Shown here piece by piece: positions 1 through 7,138 of a DNA stretch of 49,188 bases. The number at the start of each line of letters is the position of its first letter. The first letter of the stretch is position 1. This DNA comes from Gammaproteobacteria bacterium 28-57-27 (GTDB lineage Bacteria; Pseudomonadota; Gammaproteobacteria; Halothiobacillales; Halothiobacillaceae), in assembly GCA_002281735.1 (NCBI GenBank), contig NCGK01000018.1, positions 1-49,188 on the forward strand, in the 5' to 3' direction. The translations under genes and the position numbers were made by a program. The notes beneath the pieces were generated by a model. The model was given only the letters and a program-made list of their open reading frames with translations. It was not told the DNA's origin and made no database searches.

Positions 1-413
1 GGTATCCCCATATCAGCCAGATCGGCCAACAAGTGCCGCGCCAGCAACAAGCCTTCATTAATGCGGTAGCTGCCATCCAGATTCGGGTCATTAATCAAAC
101 CCTTCCAGCCCACCGTGGTACGCGGCTTTTCAAAGTACACGCGCATCACCAGCAGAATGTCTTGGGCGACATCCTCAGCCAGAGTTTTCAGACGCGCGGC
201 ATAGTCACGCGCCGCCTGCACATCGTGAATCGAACAGGGCCCCATAACGACCAGCAAGCGATCATCTTCACCTGTAAGAACCTGGTGAATGGCCTGACGC
301 GCGGCGTGGACGGTCTCGGCACCGCGCTCGGTCAATGGGTGCTGACGACGCACGTCCACAGGGGGGGTAACTTCTTGAATACCCACAATTCGCAGGTCAT
401 CGGTCAGATGCAT
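1..413 (-). CDS. aroG: 3-deoxy-7-phosphoheptulonate synthase (DAHP synthase), N-terminal part, cut by window edge
   Basis: Condenses phosphoenolpyruvate and erythrose 4-phosphate in the first cytoplasmic step of the shikimate pathway. Only about 137 N-terminal residues are present; the rest lies beyond position 1 (family length is about 350). The reverse-strand translation starts MHLTDDLRIVGIQEVTPP and contains the class I motifs VVMGPCSIHD, MRVYFEKPRTTVGWKG and INDPNLDGSY, diagnostic of AroF/G/H enzymes. ATG at 413 is chosen; an in-frame GTG two codons upstream (419), with AAGG about 9 nt before it, is an alternative start. Which aromatic amino acid inhibits it cannot be read from this fragment. 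It is transcribed in the same direction as nhaD, with an 82 bp gap. Confidence 0.9.
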   Translation of the reverse strand, partial: MHLTDDLRIVGIQEVTPPVDVRRQHPLTERGAETVHAARQAIHQVLTGEDDRLLVVMGPCSIHDVQAARDYAARLKTLAEDVAQDILLVMRVYFEKPRTTVGWKGLINDPNLDGSYRINEGLLLARHLLADLADMGI

Positions 414-495
414 GGTCACAACAGCAAACCTTAAGCAGAAAAATCAGACCGCGATATTAGCAGAGTGAGCGGCCGATGGCTTTGCTGGGGTGACT

Positions 496-1911
496 CTACA
501 TCAACGAGGCATTGAGGCTTAGGTGCGTCAAAATACTCGCCACATAACCCAGTAACACTGCCCAACTCCAGCGCATATGTGCCATAAAGGTGTACACGCC
601 GCGCGCCTGCCCCATCAACCCCACCCCTGCCGCTGAGCCGACCGAGAGTAGCGAACCACCAACCCCGGCGGTCAGCGTGACCAGTAGCCACTGACCATGA
701 GACATGTCCGGATTCATGCTCAATACGGCATACATCACCGGGATATTGTCCACCACCGCCGAAAGCAAGCCGACCAGCACGTTGGCTGTGGTTGCGCCCA
801 GTTCGACGTAAATCAAATTCGACAACGCCGCCAGATAGCCCAAGGCACCCAAGCCGCCCACGCTCAGGATCACCCCGTAGAAAAATAGCAGCGTGTCCCA
901 CTCCGCGCGTTTCATGGAAATGAAAATATCGAAGGGTTTGTCTTTCGGCTTGAAATACCGTGTCAGCTCGGAAATGTCATTCATCCCACCCGGAAGAATC
1001 GATTCCAGGCTGCGCTCGCCCTCACCACGCCGGATGAAATAGCCCAACACCATCAAGGCGCCCAAGCCGGTCATCAAGCCGAGCATCGGTGGCAGGTGCA
1101 GTTCATTGTGCATCACCACCGCCAAAGCAATGCTGGCGATGAACAAACCCAGGGCGATAAAACCGCCCTGCTTCACACGAATAAAGGCCGGCACCAACCA
1201 GTTGACCAGGGACGGAATGAACAGCGCGAAAAACTCATGGAATTGCAACATGCCCTTCTGCCAGACCATCAAGGTCGTGATGTCGCCGAAGGGGCTGAAC
1301 GCCCCGCCCGCGTTTGCCGCCACAACGATACTGATGAGTGCAGGCACGACGAAGCGCCGCTCCGTACCTGCCACCGCCATGACCACCGCACCCATAATCA
1401 GCGCTGTAGTCAGGTTGTCCGCAATCGGAGAGATGAAAAAGGCGAGCACGCCCGTCAACCAGAAGATCGTGCGCAGTGAAAACCCACGCGACACCAGCCA
1501 GCTACGCAAGGCATCGAACAGCCCACGCTCCTGCAGCACATTGATAAAGGTCATGGCAGCAAGCAAAAACAGCAGCAGCTCGGCGTACTCCGCTACCACC
1601 TCCTTGAGCAGGGCTCCCGCGGCCTCCGGCTGCCCCGCTCCGGCAAAAGCCAAAGCCACCAGCACCCAGATCACCCCCGCCGCAATCACCATGGGCTTGG
1701 ATTTGCGCAGATGAATGTTTTCTTCGGCAATCACCAGGCCATACGCCAGAATGAAAACACCCAAGGCCAACATCGCCCAGAAGCTACCGGTCAACGAGGG
1801 CTGAGCAAGCTCCGTGCTCATGGCTTCATTCGCCAAAGCTGGATGCATGCCGACTAAACCAAAGAGCATGAGCATGGGCAACAATAACCCGCCAAACTTC
1901 AATCCGCGCAT
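496..1911 (-). CDS. nhaD: NhaD-type Na+/H+ antiporter
   Basis: A 471-residue inner-membrane protein expected to exchange cytoplasmic Na+ (or Li+) for protons. A hydrophobic N-terminus ending around PALANEA looks like a signal sequence and is followed by about a dozen membrane segments. The stretch SPIADNLTTALIMGAVV near residues 160-177 is the conserved core of the NhaD branch of the ion-transporter superfamily, and GGAFSPFGDITTLMVW is a second family hallmark. Length matches characterised NhaD proteins (about 470-490). It is divergent from nhaA, with 229 bp between the two starts, so the pair probably shares a control region. Confidence in family is high; ion preference is inferred. Confidence 0.9.
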   Translation of the reverse strand: MRGLKFGGLLLPMLMLFGLVGMHPALANEAMSTELAQPSLTGSFWAMLALGVFILAYGLVIAEENIHLRKSKPMVIAAGVIWVLVALAFAGAGQPEAAGALLKEVVAEYAELLLFLLAAMTFINVLQERGLFDALRSWLVSRGFSLRTIFWLTGVLAFFISPIADNLTTALIMGAVVMAVAGTERRFVVPALISIVVAANAGGAFSPFGDITTLMVWQKGMLQFHEFFALFIPSLVNWLVPAFIRVKQGGFIALGLFIASIALAVVMHNELHLPPMLGLMTGLGALMVLGYFIRRGEGERSLESILPGGMNDISELTRYFKPKDKPFDIFISMKRAEWDTLLFFYGVILSVGGLGALGYLAALSNLIYVELGATTANVLVGLLSAVVDNIPVMYAVLSMNPDMSHGQWLLVTLTAGVGGSLLSVGSAAGVGLMGQARGVYTFMAHMRWSWAVLLGYVASILTHLSLNASLM

Positions 1912-2140
1912 GGGGAAAACACCTGTTCAAGAAACTAAAGGGCACGTAGAGCAAAAAACAAGCCAGCCGCTCAAAGCGCTATAAAACGCACTCACCAAAT
2001 GACTAACATACTGAAATACAAAGCAATGAAGCTTATTGACCGGTACATTAAGCATTGCATCGTGCGTCGTAATCCTCACACACAACAGCCATTGTCTTGT
2101 AGGCTTTAACCAGAGCCCACTCCAAGCAGAGAGATTATCC

Positions 2141-3538
2141 ATGCCTTTGAGCAGCCATGAGCAAAAAACCGATAACGCGCTGGAGCGCATTTTCCAGCAT
2201 GTCATCTCACCTTTCGAGCGCTTCATCCATTGGGAAAGCGCGAGTGGCCTGATGTTGATGGCCGCCGCCGTGGTTGCCATGGTATTGGCCAATAGCGCGC
2301 TTGCCCACAGTTTTCATCATCTTTGGGAAACGCCCCTGTCTCTTGCTGTGGGCGATTGGCAACTGGAAAAATCACTGCACCACTGGATTAACGATGGCTT
2401 GATGGCCTTGTTTTTCTTTCTGGTCGGGCTGGAAATCAAGAACGAAGTGCTGGCCGGTGATCTCGCCACTCCGCGCCAAGCCGCGCTGCCAATGATTGCG
2501 GCCTTGGGCGGCATGATGGTTCCTGCCTTGCTGTTTTATGCCATGAACCATGGCAGTGAGTTTGCCGTCGGCTGGGGCATTCCCATGGCCACCGACATTG
2601 CCTTCGCTGTGGGCGTGATGGCTCTGTTGGGTTCGCGCGTACCCAAGGCCTTGCTGATGTTTTTGGTTGCTCTGGCCATTGTGGACGACTTGGGCGCGGT
2701 GGTGGTGATCGCGGTGTTTTACACCGAAACACTGCATACCGATGCCCTGCTCCTGGCGACTGGCCTTTTGGCTGTCATGGCTTTTCTCAATGCAGCGAAT
2801 GTACGCTCGCCCATCCCCTATTTCATTTTGGGCGGTCTGCTGTGGTACGCCGTGCTGCAATCCGGAGTGCATGCCACGGTCGCAGGTGTACTGACCGCCT
2901 TCATGATTCCAACCTCCTCACGTTTCACGCAGGCCAATTTCAGCAAACAGGTGCGTGAACTGATGGAGCGTTTCGACCGGGAAGGCCAAGGTGCAGAGGC
3001 TCCCTCAACGCTGCTGGCGAATAAATCACAGCTGCACATGCTGGAAACCCTGCAAACCGGTTTGTACGCGATTCAGCCACCCCTGGTGCGCCTTGAGCAC
3101 ATGCTCGCTCTGCCCGTCGCCTTTCTCATCATTCCGTTATTTGCACTGGCCAATGCGGGTGTGGCGGTTCAGTTCGACGATTTGGCGACCACCTTCAGCC
3201 ACCCGGTGGTCGTCGGAATTATGCTCGGCCTGGTGGTTGGCAAACCCATTGGAATCACCCTGTTCAGTTGGTTGGCGGTGCGTTCGGGTCTCGCACGCCT
3301 GCCGGACGGGGTCAACATGGGGCATGTGTTCGGTGCGGGGCTGATTGCCGGTATTGGTTTTACCATGTCGATTTTTATCGACGAGCTCAGCTTCGGGAAC
3401 AACCAAAACGTTCTGGACATGGCAAAAACCGCCATCCTTTCCGCCTCAGTGCTGGCCGCCCTGCTCGGTGCGGCGTGGTTTATGCTTACGTCGAAAGCGA
3501 AGCCCATCATCGAGCAAGTTCACGTAAAGCATGAGTAG
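2141..3538 (+). CDS. nhaA: NhaA-type Na+/H+ antiporter
   Basis: Electrogenic inner-membrane Na+/H+ antiporter, 465 residues with the start MPLSSHEQK at 2141. The open frame extends upstream to 2036, but that extension is unlike NhaA, and an AGAGAG stretch lies just before 2141. Family residues are visible: ATDIAFAVGVMALLGSRVP, the ion-binding pair in AIVDDLGAVVVIAVF (equivalent to Asp163/Asp164 of E. coli), and the lysine in VVGKPIGI. It is longer than the roughly 390-residue E. coli protein, mainly through a hydrophilic insert around residues 255-310 (near QVRELMERFDREGQG), seen in some NhaA subgroups. The divergent nhaD suggests a joint sodium/pH homeostasis locus. Confidence 0.92.
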   Translation: MPLSSHEQKTDNALERIFQHVISPFERFIHWESASGLMLMAAAVVAMVLANSALAHSFHHLWETPLSLAVGDWQLEKSLHHWINDGLMALFFFLVGLEIKNEVLAGDLATPRQAALPMIAALGGMMVPALLFYAMNHGSEFAVGWGIPMATDIAFAVGVMALLGSRVPKALLMFLVALAIVDDLGAVVVIAVFYTETLHTDALLLATGLLAVMAFLNAANVRSPIPYFILGGLLWYAVLQSGVHATVAGVLTAFMIPTSSRFTQANFSKQVRELMERFDREGQGAEAPSTLLANKSQLHMLETLQTGLYAIQPPLVRLEHMLALPVAFLIIPLFALANAGVAVQFDDLATTFSHPVVVGIMLGLVVGKPIGITLFSWLAVRSGLARLPDGVNMGHVFGAGLIAGIGFTMSIFIDELSFGNNQNVLDMAKTAILSASVLAALLGAAWFMLTSKAKPIIEQVHVKHE

Positions 3539-3564
3539 CGCACTCAAGCCGACGCATGGCTGTA

Positions 3565-4368
3565 TCACTGACTGCGAACCAGACGCACCGGATACATGTA
3601 TTCCTTCAGGTCCCAATAGTCGTAACCGTTGTCAAAGTGGATAACCCAGGCATAGCCGGCATAATCCGCAATGGTTGACGCCGACCAAAACCAACTATCA
3701 GAGGTGTTGAAGAGGTTTTTCTGCTCAAAGGAAGACAACAGACGCATATCGGCGCAGTTGGTGTGCAATTTCCCCGAGGAGTATGTCTGATAGCCTCCCA
3801 CGGCTTTGCAATAGCGAATAATCAGCAACTCCTCCCGCGTGGGAAGGCGCCAGTCGGAATAGCCTGCATACGACTGGTTCAGCGCCATGGCCTGCTGCCA
3901 CGTATAGCGATTGGCCGTACCTGTGCAGACATGGCCTGACCAGACCTGCCCCAAAGGGCAACGCATTAACATAAACCTGCCTTGACTCACCACACCCTTG
4001 GCGAGTAATTCCTCTTGCAGACGGGCGCGTCTTTTCTCCTCGATGTCCTTGGCCAGTTTATTTTCGATCTGCGCCAGATTCAGGTGCACGGCCTGGATAA
4101 GCCCCCGGCTCACAAATACATCCGGAACTTCGTGGCGCAGCTCGCTGTTTTCAAAACGTCGGACGGCCAGGAGCACATGCGCGCCTTCGGATAACTCAAG
4201 GCTGAGCGGCCTTTCACTCCCTTCAGCGGTGACGCCTTTGGCTTGTCCGTCGATAAAAATCGTCCAACCGCTTGAATCCGCTGTAACTTTGAGCAAGCCG
4301 TTGGCCGCCCATGCAGGATGTACAACCCAGATGAAGCTGGCAGCAAGGAGCAATACGAAATGTTTCAT
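3565..4368 (-). CDS. Secreted PEGA-like/DUF1566 (Lcl C-terminal) domain protein
   Basis: A 267-residue protein of unknown function. Residues 1-21 form a signal peptide (ending VVHPAWAA), so it should be exported. Residues about 23-75 resemble a PEGA-type beta domain (WTIFIDGQAKG, LSEGAHVLLAVRR). Residues 95-120 are a charged helix. Residues 130-267 match the DUF1566/Lcl C-terminal pattern: TWQQAMALNQ, YSDWRLPTREEL, WFWSAS and YMYPVRLVR. Such domains occur in many bacterial surface or periplasmic proteins without a settled role. It lies tail-to-tail with nhaA (26 bp) and 73 bp downstream of the sodium symporter on the same strand. A role in envelope sensing or adhesion would be guesswork. Confidence 0.75.
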   Translation of the reverse strand: MKHFVLLLAASFIWVVHPAWAANGLLKVTADSSGWTIFIDGQAKGVTAEGSERPLSLELSEGAHVLLAVRRFENSELRHEVPDVFVSRGLIQAVHLNLAQIENKLAKDIEEKRRARLQEELLAKGVVSQGRFMLMRCPLGQVWSGHVCTGTANRYTWQQAMALNQSYAGYSDWRLPTREELLIIRYCKAVGGYQTYSSGKLHTNCADMRLLSSFEQKNLFNTSDSWFWSASTIADYAGYAWVIHFDNGYDYWDLKEYMYPVRLVRSQ

Positions 4369-4441
4369 GAGAGATGATCTTTTGGGTCAATGGGGTGGCT
4401 ATTCCCCACATGGTACAGGTGACGTGACCGTAACTCGGAAT

Positions 4442-5869
4442 TCACCCGCGCTCCCATCGCGCAGGCTTTCTCAAAAAGCCCCCGACAACCATCCCGACAA
4501 TACTCGCCAAAAAGCCCCAGAAATGCGGCGATATTTCGGCCTCTGGCATGATGAATTCCAGCGGAATCCACACCAGCACTCCCAGGCCTATCGACAGATA
4601 CGCTCCCAGCGTGTTGGCGCGCGACCAGTACAAACCCGCCACCAGCGGCACAAACGCCACCACCAGGGTCACTTTGTAGGCCGCTTCCACCATGGCATGA
4701 ATCCCTGCTTCATGGTCAAGCGACCATAAGGTGTACAGCACCACAAAAAGCGTGAAAACAGTAATCACGCCGCGAATCAGCCAAAGCATTTGCCGGTCGG
4801 AAGGTTGCTTGATAAGCCAGCCCTTCAACACGTTTTCCGCCAGCGTGACCGAAGGCGCCAACAAGGTTCCCGACGCAGTGCTCATGATGACGGCGAGCAG
4901 CGCACCATAAAAAATCACTTGGGCATACAACGGCAAATGAGCTTTGATGAGTTCAGGCAAAATGCTGTCGCCATTCTCTGGCAACAGACGCGCCACCAGT
5001 TCCGGATCGATCAACTGCGCCGAATAAGTCAAAAACAACGGCACAACCGCAAAGGCGAGGTAAATCACCCCGCCAATGATCGTGCCCCACACGGCAACAT
5101 TGGCCGTTTTCGACGCATTGGCACGCTGGAAAACATCCTGCTGCGGGATGGAGCCAAAAGCCAAAGTCAGAAACGATGCCAGGAAGCCCAGCATGGCCAC
5201 CGCATTGAATTCAGGCCAGAAATTGAACTTGTCATGCTGTACGGCATGTTCGACCACCGGCATCACCCCGCCGGTCATGGTGCTGGCCAGATAAGCGATA
5301 AAGATCAGCCCGCCGACAATCACAACCATCTGAAACGCCGTGGTCAAGGCGACCGACCACATGCCACCGACCACGGTGTAGAAAAACACCACGCCTGCAC
5401 CAATCAGGATGCCCTGCGCCTGCGACAACGCACCATCCGAGAGCACATTGAACACCACACCCAAAGCCATGACCTGCGCCGACACCCAGCCAAGATACGA
5501 CAGGGCGATGGCTATCGCCGCGATGATCTCAATCTTGCGCCCATAACGCTGACGATAGAAATCGCCAATGGTCATCAGGTTCATGGCGTAGAGCTTGCGC
5601 GCAAAAAACACGCCGAAGAAAATCAGGCAGAACGCCGCACCAAAGGGATCGGAAATCAACGCACCGAGATCTTCACCCAGGAACGTTGCGGGGATACCCA
5701 GCACCGCCTCGGCGCCAAACCAGGTGGCAAACACCATCGCCACCACGATAAACAACGGCAGGCTACGCCCGGCGGTCACAAAATCCCCCGCGCTACGCAC
5801 ATGCCTTGCGGCAAGCACGCCGATCAGCATCGACAGCGCCAGATAAACAATCACAAAGGTAGTCAGCAT
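4442..5869 (-). CDS. Sodium:solute symporter family (SSS) transporter
   Basis: A 475-residue membrane protein of the SSSF family (PutP/PanF/SglT fold), using the sodium gradient to import an organic solute. Visible features include the N-terminal helix with SAGDFVTAGRSLPL, FATWFGAEAVLGIPA in the next segment, TIGDFYRQRYGRK, and FGSIPQQDVFQRANAS, all typical of this family. About 13 membrane helices are expected, and length is normal for the smaller members. The substrate cannot be told from sequence alone; members carry proline, pantothenate, acetate and other compounds. Placed beside nhaD/nhaA, it adds to the impression that sodium gradients matter here. Start MLTTFVIVYL is the first sensible methionine. 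Confidence 0.85.
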   Translation of the reverse strand: MLTTFVIVYLALSMLIGVLAARHVRSAGDFVTAGRSLPLFIVVAMVFATWFGAEAVLGIPATFLGEDLGALISDPFGAAFCLIFFGVFFARKLYAMNLMTIGDFYRQRYGRKIEIIAAIAIALSYLGWVSAQVMALGVVFNVLSDGALSQAQGILIGAGVVFFYTVVGGMWSVALTTAFQMVVIVGGLIFIAYLASTMTGGVMPVVEHAVQHDKFNFWPEFNAVAMLGFLASFLTLAFGSIPQQDVFQRANASKTANVAVWGTIIGGVIYLAFAVVPLFLTYSAQLIDPELVARLLPENGDSILPELIKAHLPLYAQVIFYGALLAVIMSTASGTLLAPSVTLAENVLKGWLIKQPSDRQMLWLIRGVITVFTLFVVLYTLWSLDHEAGIHAMVEAAYKVTLVVAFVPLVAGLYWSRANTLGAYLSIGLGVLVWIPLEFIMPEAEISPHFWGFLASIVGMVVGGFLRKPARWERG

Positions 5870-5956
5870 GTTTCATCCCTCAAGTAATCTTGAAAAGCCC
5901 CGCCCAAGGAACCTTTCAAGATGAACCTGACCCGCAATTTCCATTGCATGGATGGT

Positions 5957-6058
5957 AGGACTTACGCAAAAGTGTTCCAGCAAGGCAAAGCGCCGAAGAC
6001 AGTACACCGAGTACGGCAAGGCGCTTGAACGCCGCTGGGGCAGTTTTGCGTAAGTCCT
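5957..6058. repeat. MITE-like palindromic element (about 102 bp)
   Basis: Perfect 15 bp terminal inverted repeats (AGGACTTACGCAAAA at 5957-5971 and its complement at 6044-6058) enclose a non-coding centre that itself has nested complementary stretches, such as AAGCGCC with GGCGCTT, so the whole element can fold into one long hairpin. A GGATGG hexamer stands on both outer sides (5950-5955 and 6059-6064, with one extra T on the left) and may be a target-site duplication. It carries no gene and lies between the symporter start and the tRNA terminator. Most likely a non-autonomous insertion element; a plain extragenic palindrome is the alternative. Confidence 0.6.
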
Positions 6059-6099
6059 GGATGGGTGAAAAGCGCTGCAATTTATACGCCATATCAAGC

Positions 6100-6135
6100 A
6101 AAAAAAAAGCCACCGCGCAATGCGATAGCTTTTTT
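6100..6135 (-). terminator. Rho-independent terminator of tRNA-Ser
   Basis: On the minus strand an 8 bp stem (GCTATCGC with GCGGTGGC, including two G-U pairs) and a 5 nt loop are followed by a run of more than eight T residues. It begins about 10 nt after the encoded CCA end of the tRNA. Confidence 0.8.
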
Positions 6136-6142
6136 ATGGATT

Positions 6143-6232
6143 TGGCGGAAGCGGTGAGATTCGAACTCACGGAAGGCTCACACCTTCGACGGTTTTCAAG
6201 ACCGTTGCATTCAACCGCTCTGCCACGCTTCC
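6143..6232 (-). tRNA. tRNA-Ser (anticodon UGA)
   Basis: A 90 nt class II tRNA including the genomically encoded CCA end. The acceptor stem GGAAGCG pairs with CGCTTCC. The anticodon arm reads CGGTCT-TGA-AAACCG, giving anticodon UGA, which decodes UCA and related serine codons. The long variable arm (CGAAGGTGTGAGCCTTCC region) and the T-arm with GTTCGAATC are as expected for tRNA-Ser. It has its own promoter and terminator and is a single-gene unit between the symporter and map. Confidence 0.97.
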
Positions 6233-6242
6233 AAGGCCGCGC

Positions 6243-6271
6243 ATGATGATTTTGTGAAGGCATCTTGTCAA
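6243..6271 (-). promoter_or_regulatory. Sigma-70-type promoter for tRNA-Ser with GC-rich discriminator
   Basis: On the minus strand a consensus -35 TTGACA (6271-6266) is followed after exactly 17 nt by CATCAT (6248-6243, 4 of 6 matches to TATAAT) and then a GC-rich stretch, GCGCGGCC, before the tRNA. A GC-rich discriminator is usual for stable-RNA promoters under stringent control; that regulation is inferred. Confidence 0.6.
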
Positions 6272-6316
6272 GTATTTTTAACATGACTGTTCTACCGCAA
6301 ACCCGGCACAACTTGC

Positions 6317-6325
6317 TGTTAGAAT
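6317..6325 (+). promoter_or_regulatory. Possible extended -10 promoter of map
   Basis: TGTTAGAAT matches an extended -10 element (TG-n-TAnAAT type) 42 nt before the map start codon. No convincing -35 hexamer is present, so this is a weak call. Confidence 0.35.
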
Positions 6326-6366
6326 GCGCAACTTGTTTTTTGCGCCCATCGTGAACATTCCGCACC

Positions 6367-7137
6367 ATGAACATCATTTTGAAAACCCCCGAAGACATAG
6401 CCAAGATGCGTATCGCAGGCCGACTGGCCGCCGAGGTGCTCGACTACCTCGCGCCCTTTGTGACGCCGGGAGTGACCACAGGTGAACTGGATCGTCTGGC
6501 GCATGATTACATGGTGAATGTGCAGGGCACGACGCCCGCGACCTTGGGTTATCACGGTTTTCCCAAGTCGATTTGCACCTCGATCAATCATCAGATTTGC
6601 CACGGCATTCCGGGCGACAAGGTGCTCAAGCGCGGCGACATCATCAATATCGACGTGACGGTGATCAAGGACGGTTATTTCGGCGATACCAGCCGCATGT
6701 ACGAGCTGGGCGAGGTGTCCATTCTGGCGCGCCGCTTGATTCGCGTGACGCGTGAGTGCATGGATATGGCGATCGAAACCATCAGACCGGGGATGAATTT
6801 GGGCATGATTGGGTCTGTGATTCAAAAACATGCCGAGAAAAGCGGCTTTTCGGTGGTGCGTGAATATTGTGGGCATGGCATCGGACAAGCCTTCCACGAA
6901 GACCCTCAGGTTTTACATTACGGTCAGCCGCATGAAGGGCCGCTGCTGGAAGCAGGTATGACGTTTACCATTGAGCCGATGATTAACGCCGGCAAGCGTC
7001 AGGTGAAGGTGCTGAGCGATGGCTGGACAGTGGTGACCAAGGATCACTCACTCTCCGCGCAATGGGAACATACCGTGTATCTGACCGATCAGGGTTGCGA
7101 GATCCTCACTCTGTCGCCGGCACATACCGCGAGCTGA
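6367..7137 (+). CDS. map: Type I methionine aminopeptidase
   Basis: Removes the initiator methionine from nascent proteins in the cytoplasm. 256 residues, close to the 264 of E. coli MAP, without an N-terminal extension. The five metal ligands and the substrate histidine are all visible: His79 in INHQICHG, Asp96 in INIDVTV, Asp107 in GYFGDTSR, His170 in CGHGIGQ, Glu203 in FTIEPM and Glu234 in QWEHTV. The ATG at 6367 gives the family N-terminus MNIILKTPEDIAKMR. The stop codon lies one base before the glnD start, so map, glnD and rluA are probably one transcript and translationally coupled. Confidence 0.97.
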   Translation: MNIILKTPEDIAKMRIAGRLAAEVLDYLAPFVTPGVTTGELDRLAHDYMVNVQGTTPATLGYHGFPKSICTSINHQICHGIPGDKVLKRGDIINIDVTVIKDGYFGDTSRMYELGEVSILARRLIRVTRECMDMAIETIRPGMNLGMIGSVIQKHAEKSGFSVVREYCGHGIGQAFHEDPQVLHYGQPHEGPLLEAGMTFTIEPMINAGKRQVKVLSDGWTVVTKDHSLSAQWEHTVYLTDQGCEILTLSPAHTAS

Positions 7138-7138
7138 T

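Noticed and set aside
33-434. A 133-codon open frame on the plus strand at the window start.
   Set aside because: It lies opposite the DAHP synthase reading frame, which has clear family motifs; antisense shadow.
2036-2140. N-terminal extension of NhaA from the upstream ATG.
   Set aside because: The extra 35 residues do not resemble NhaA, and the start at 2141 fits family N-termini better; this stretch is treated as leader.
1912-2140. A lithium- or sodium-sensing riboswitch upstream of nhaA.
   Set aside because: Plausible from gene context, but I could not recognise the consensus structure by eye.
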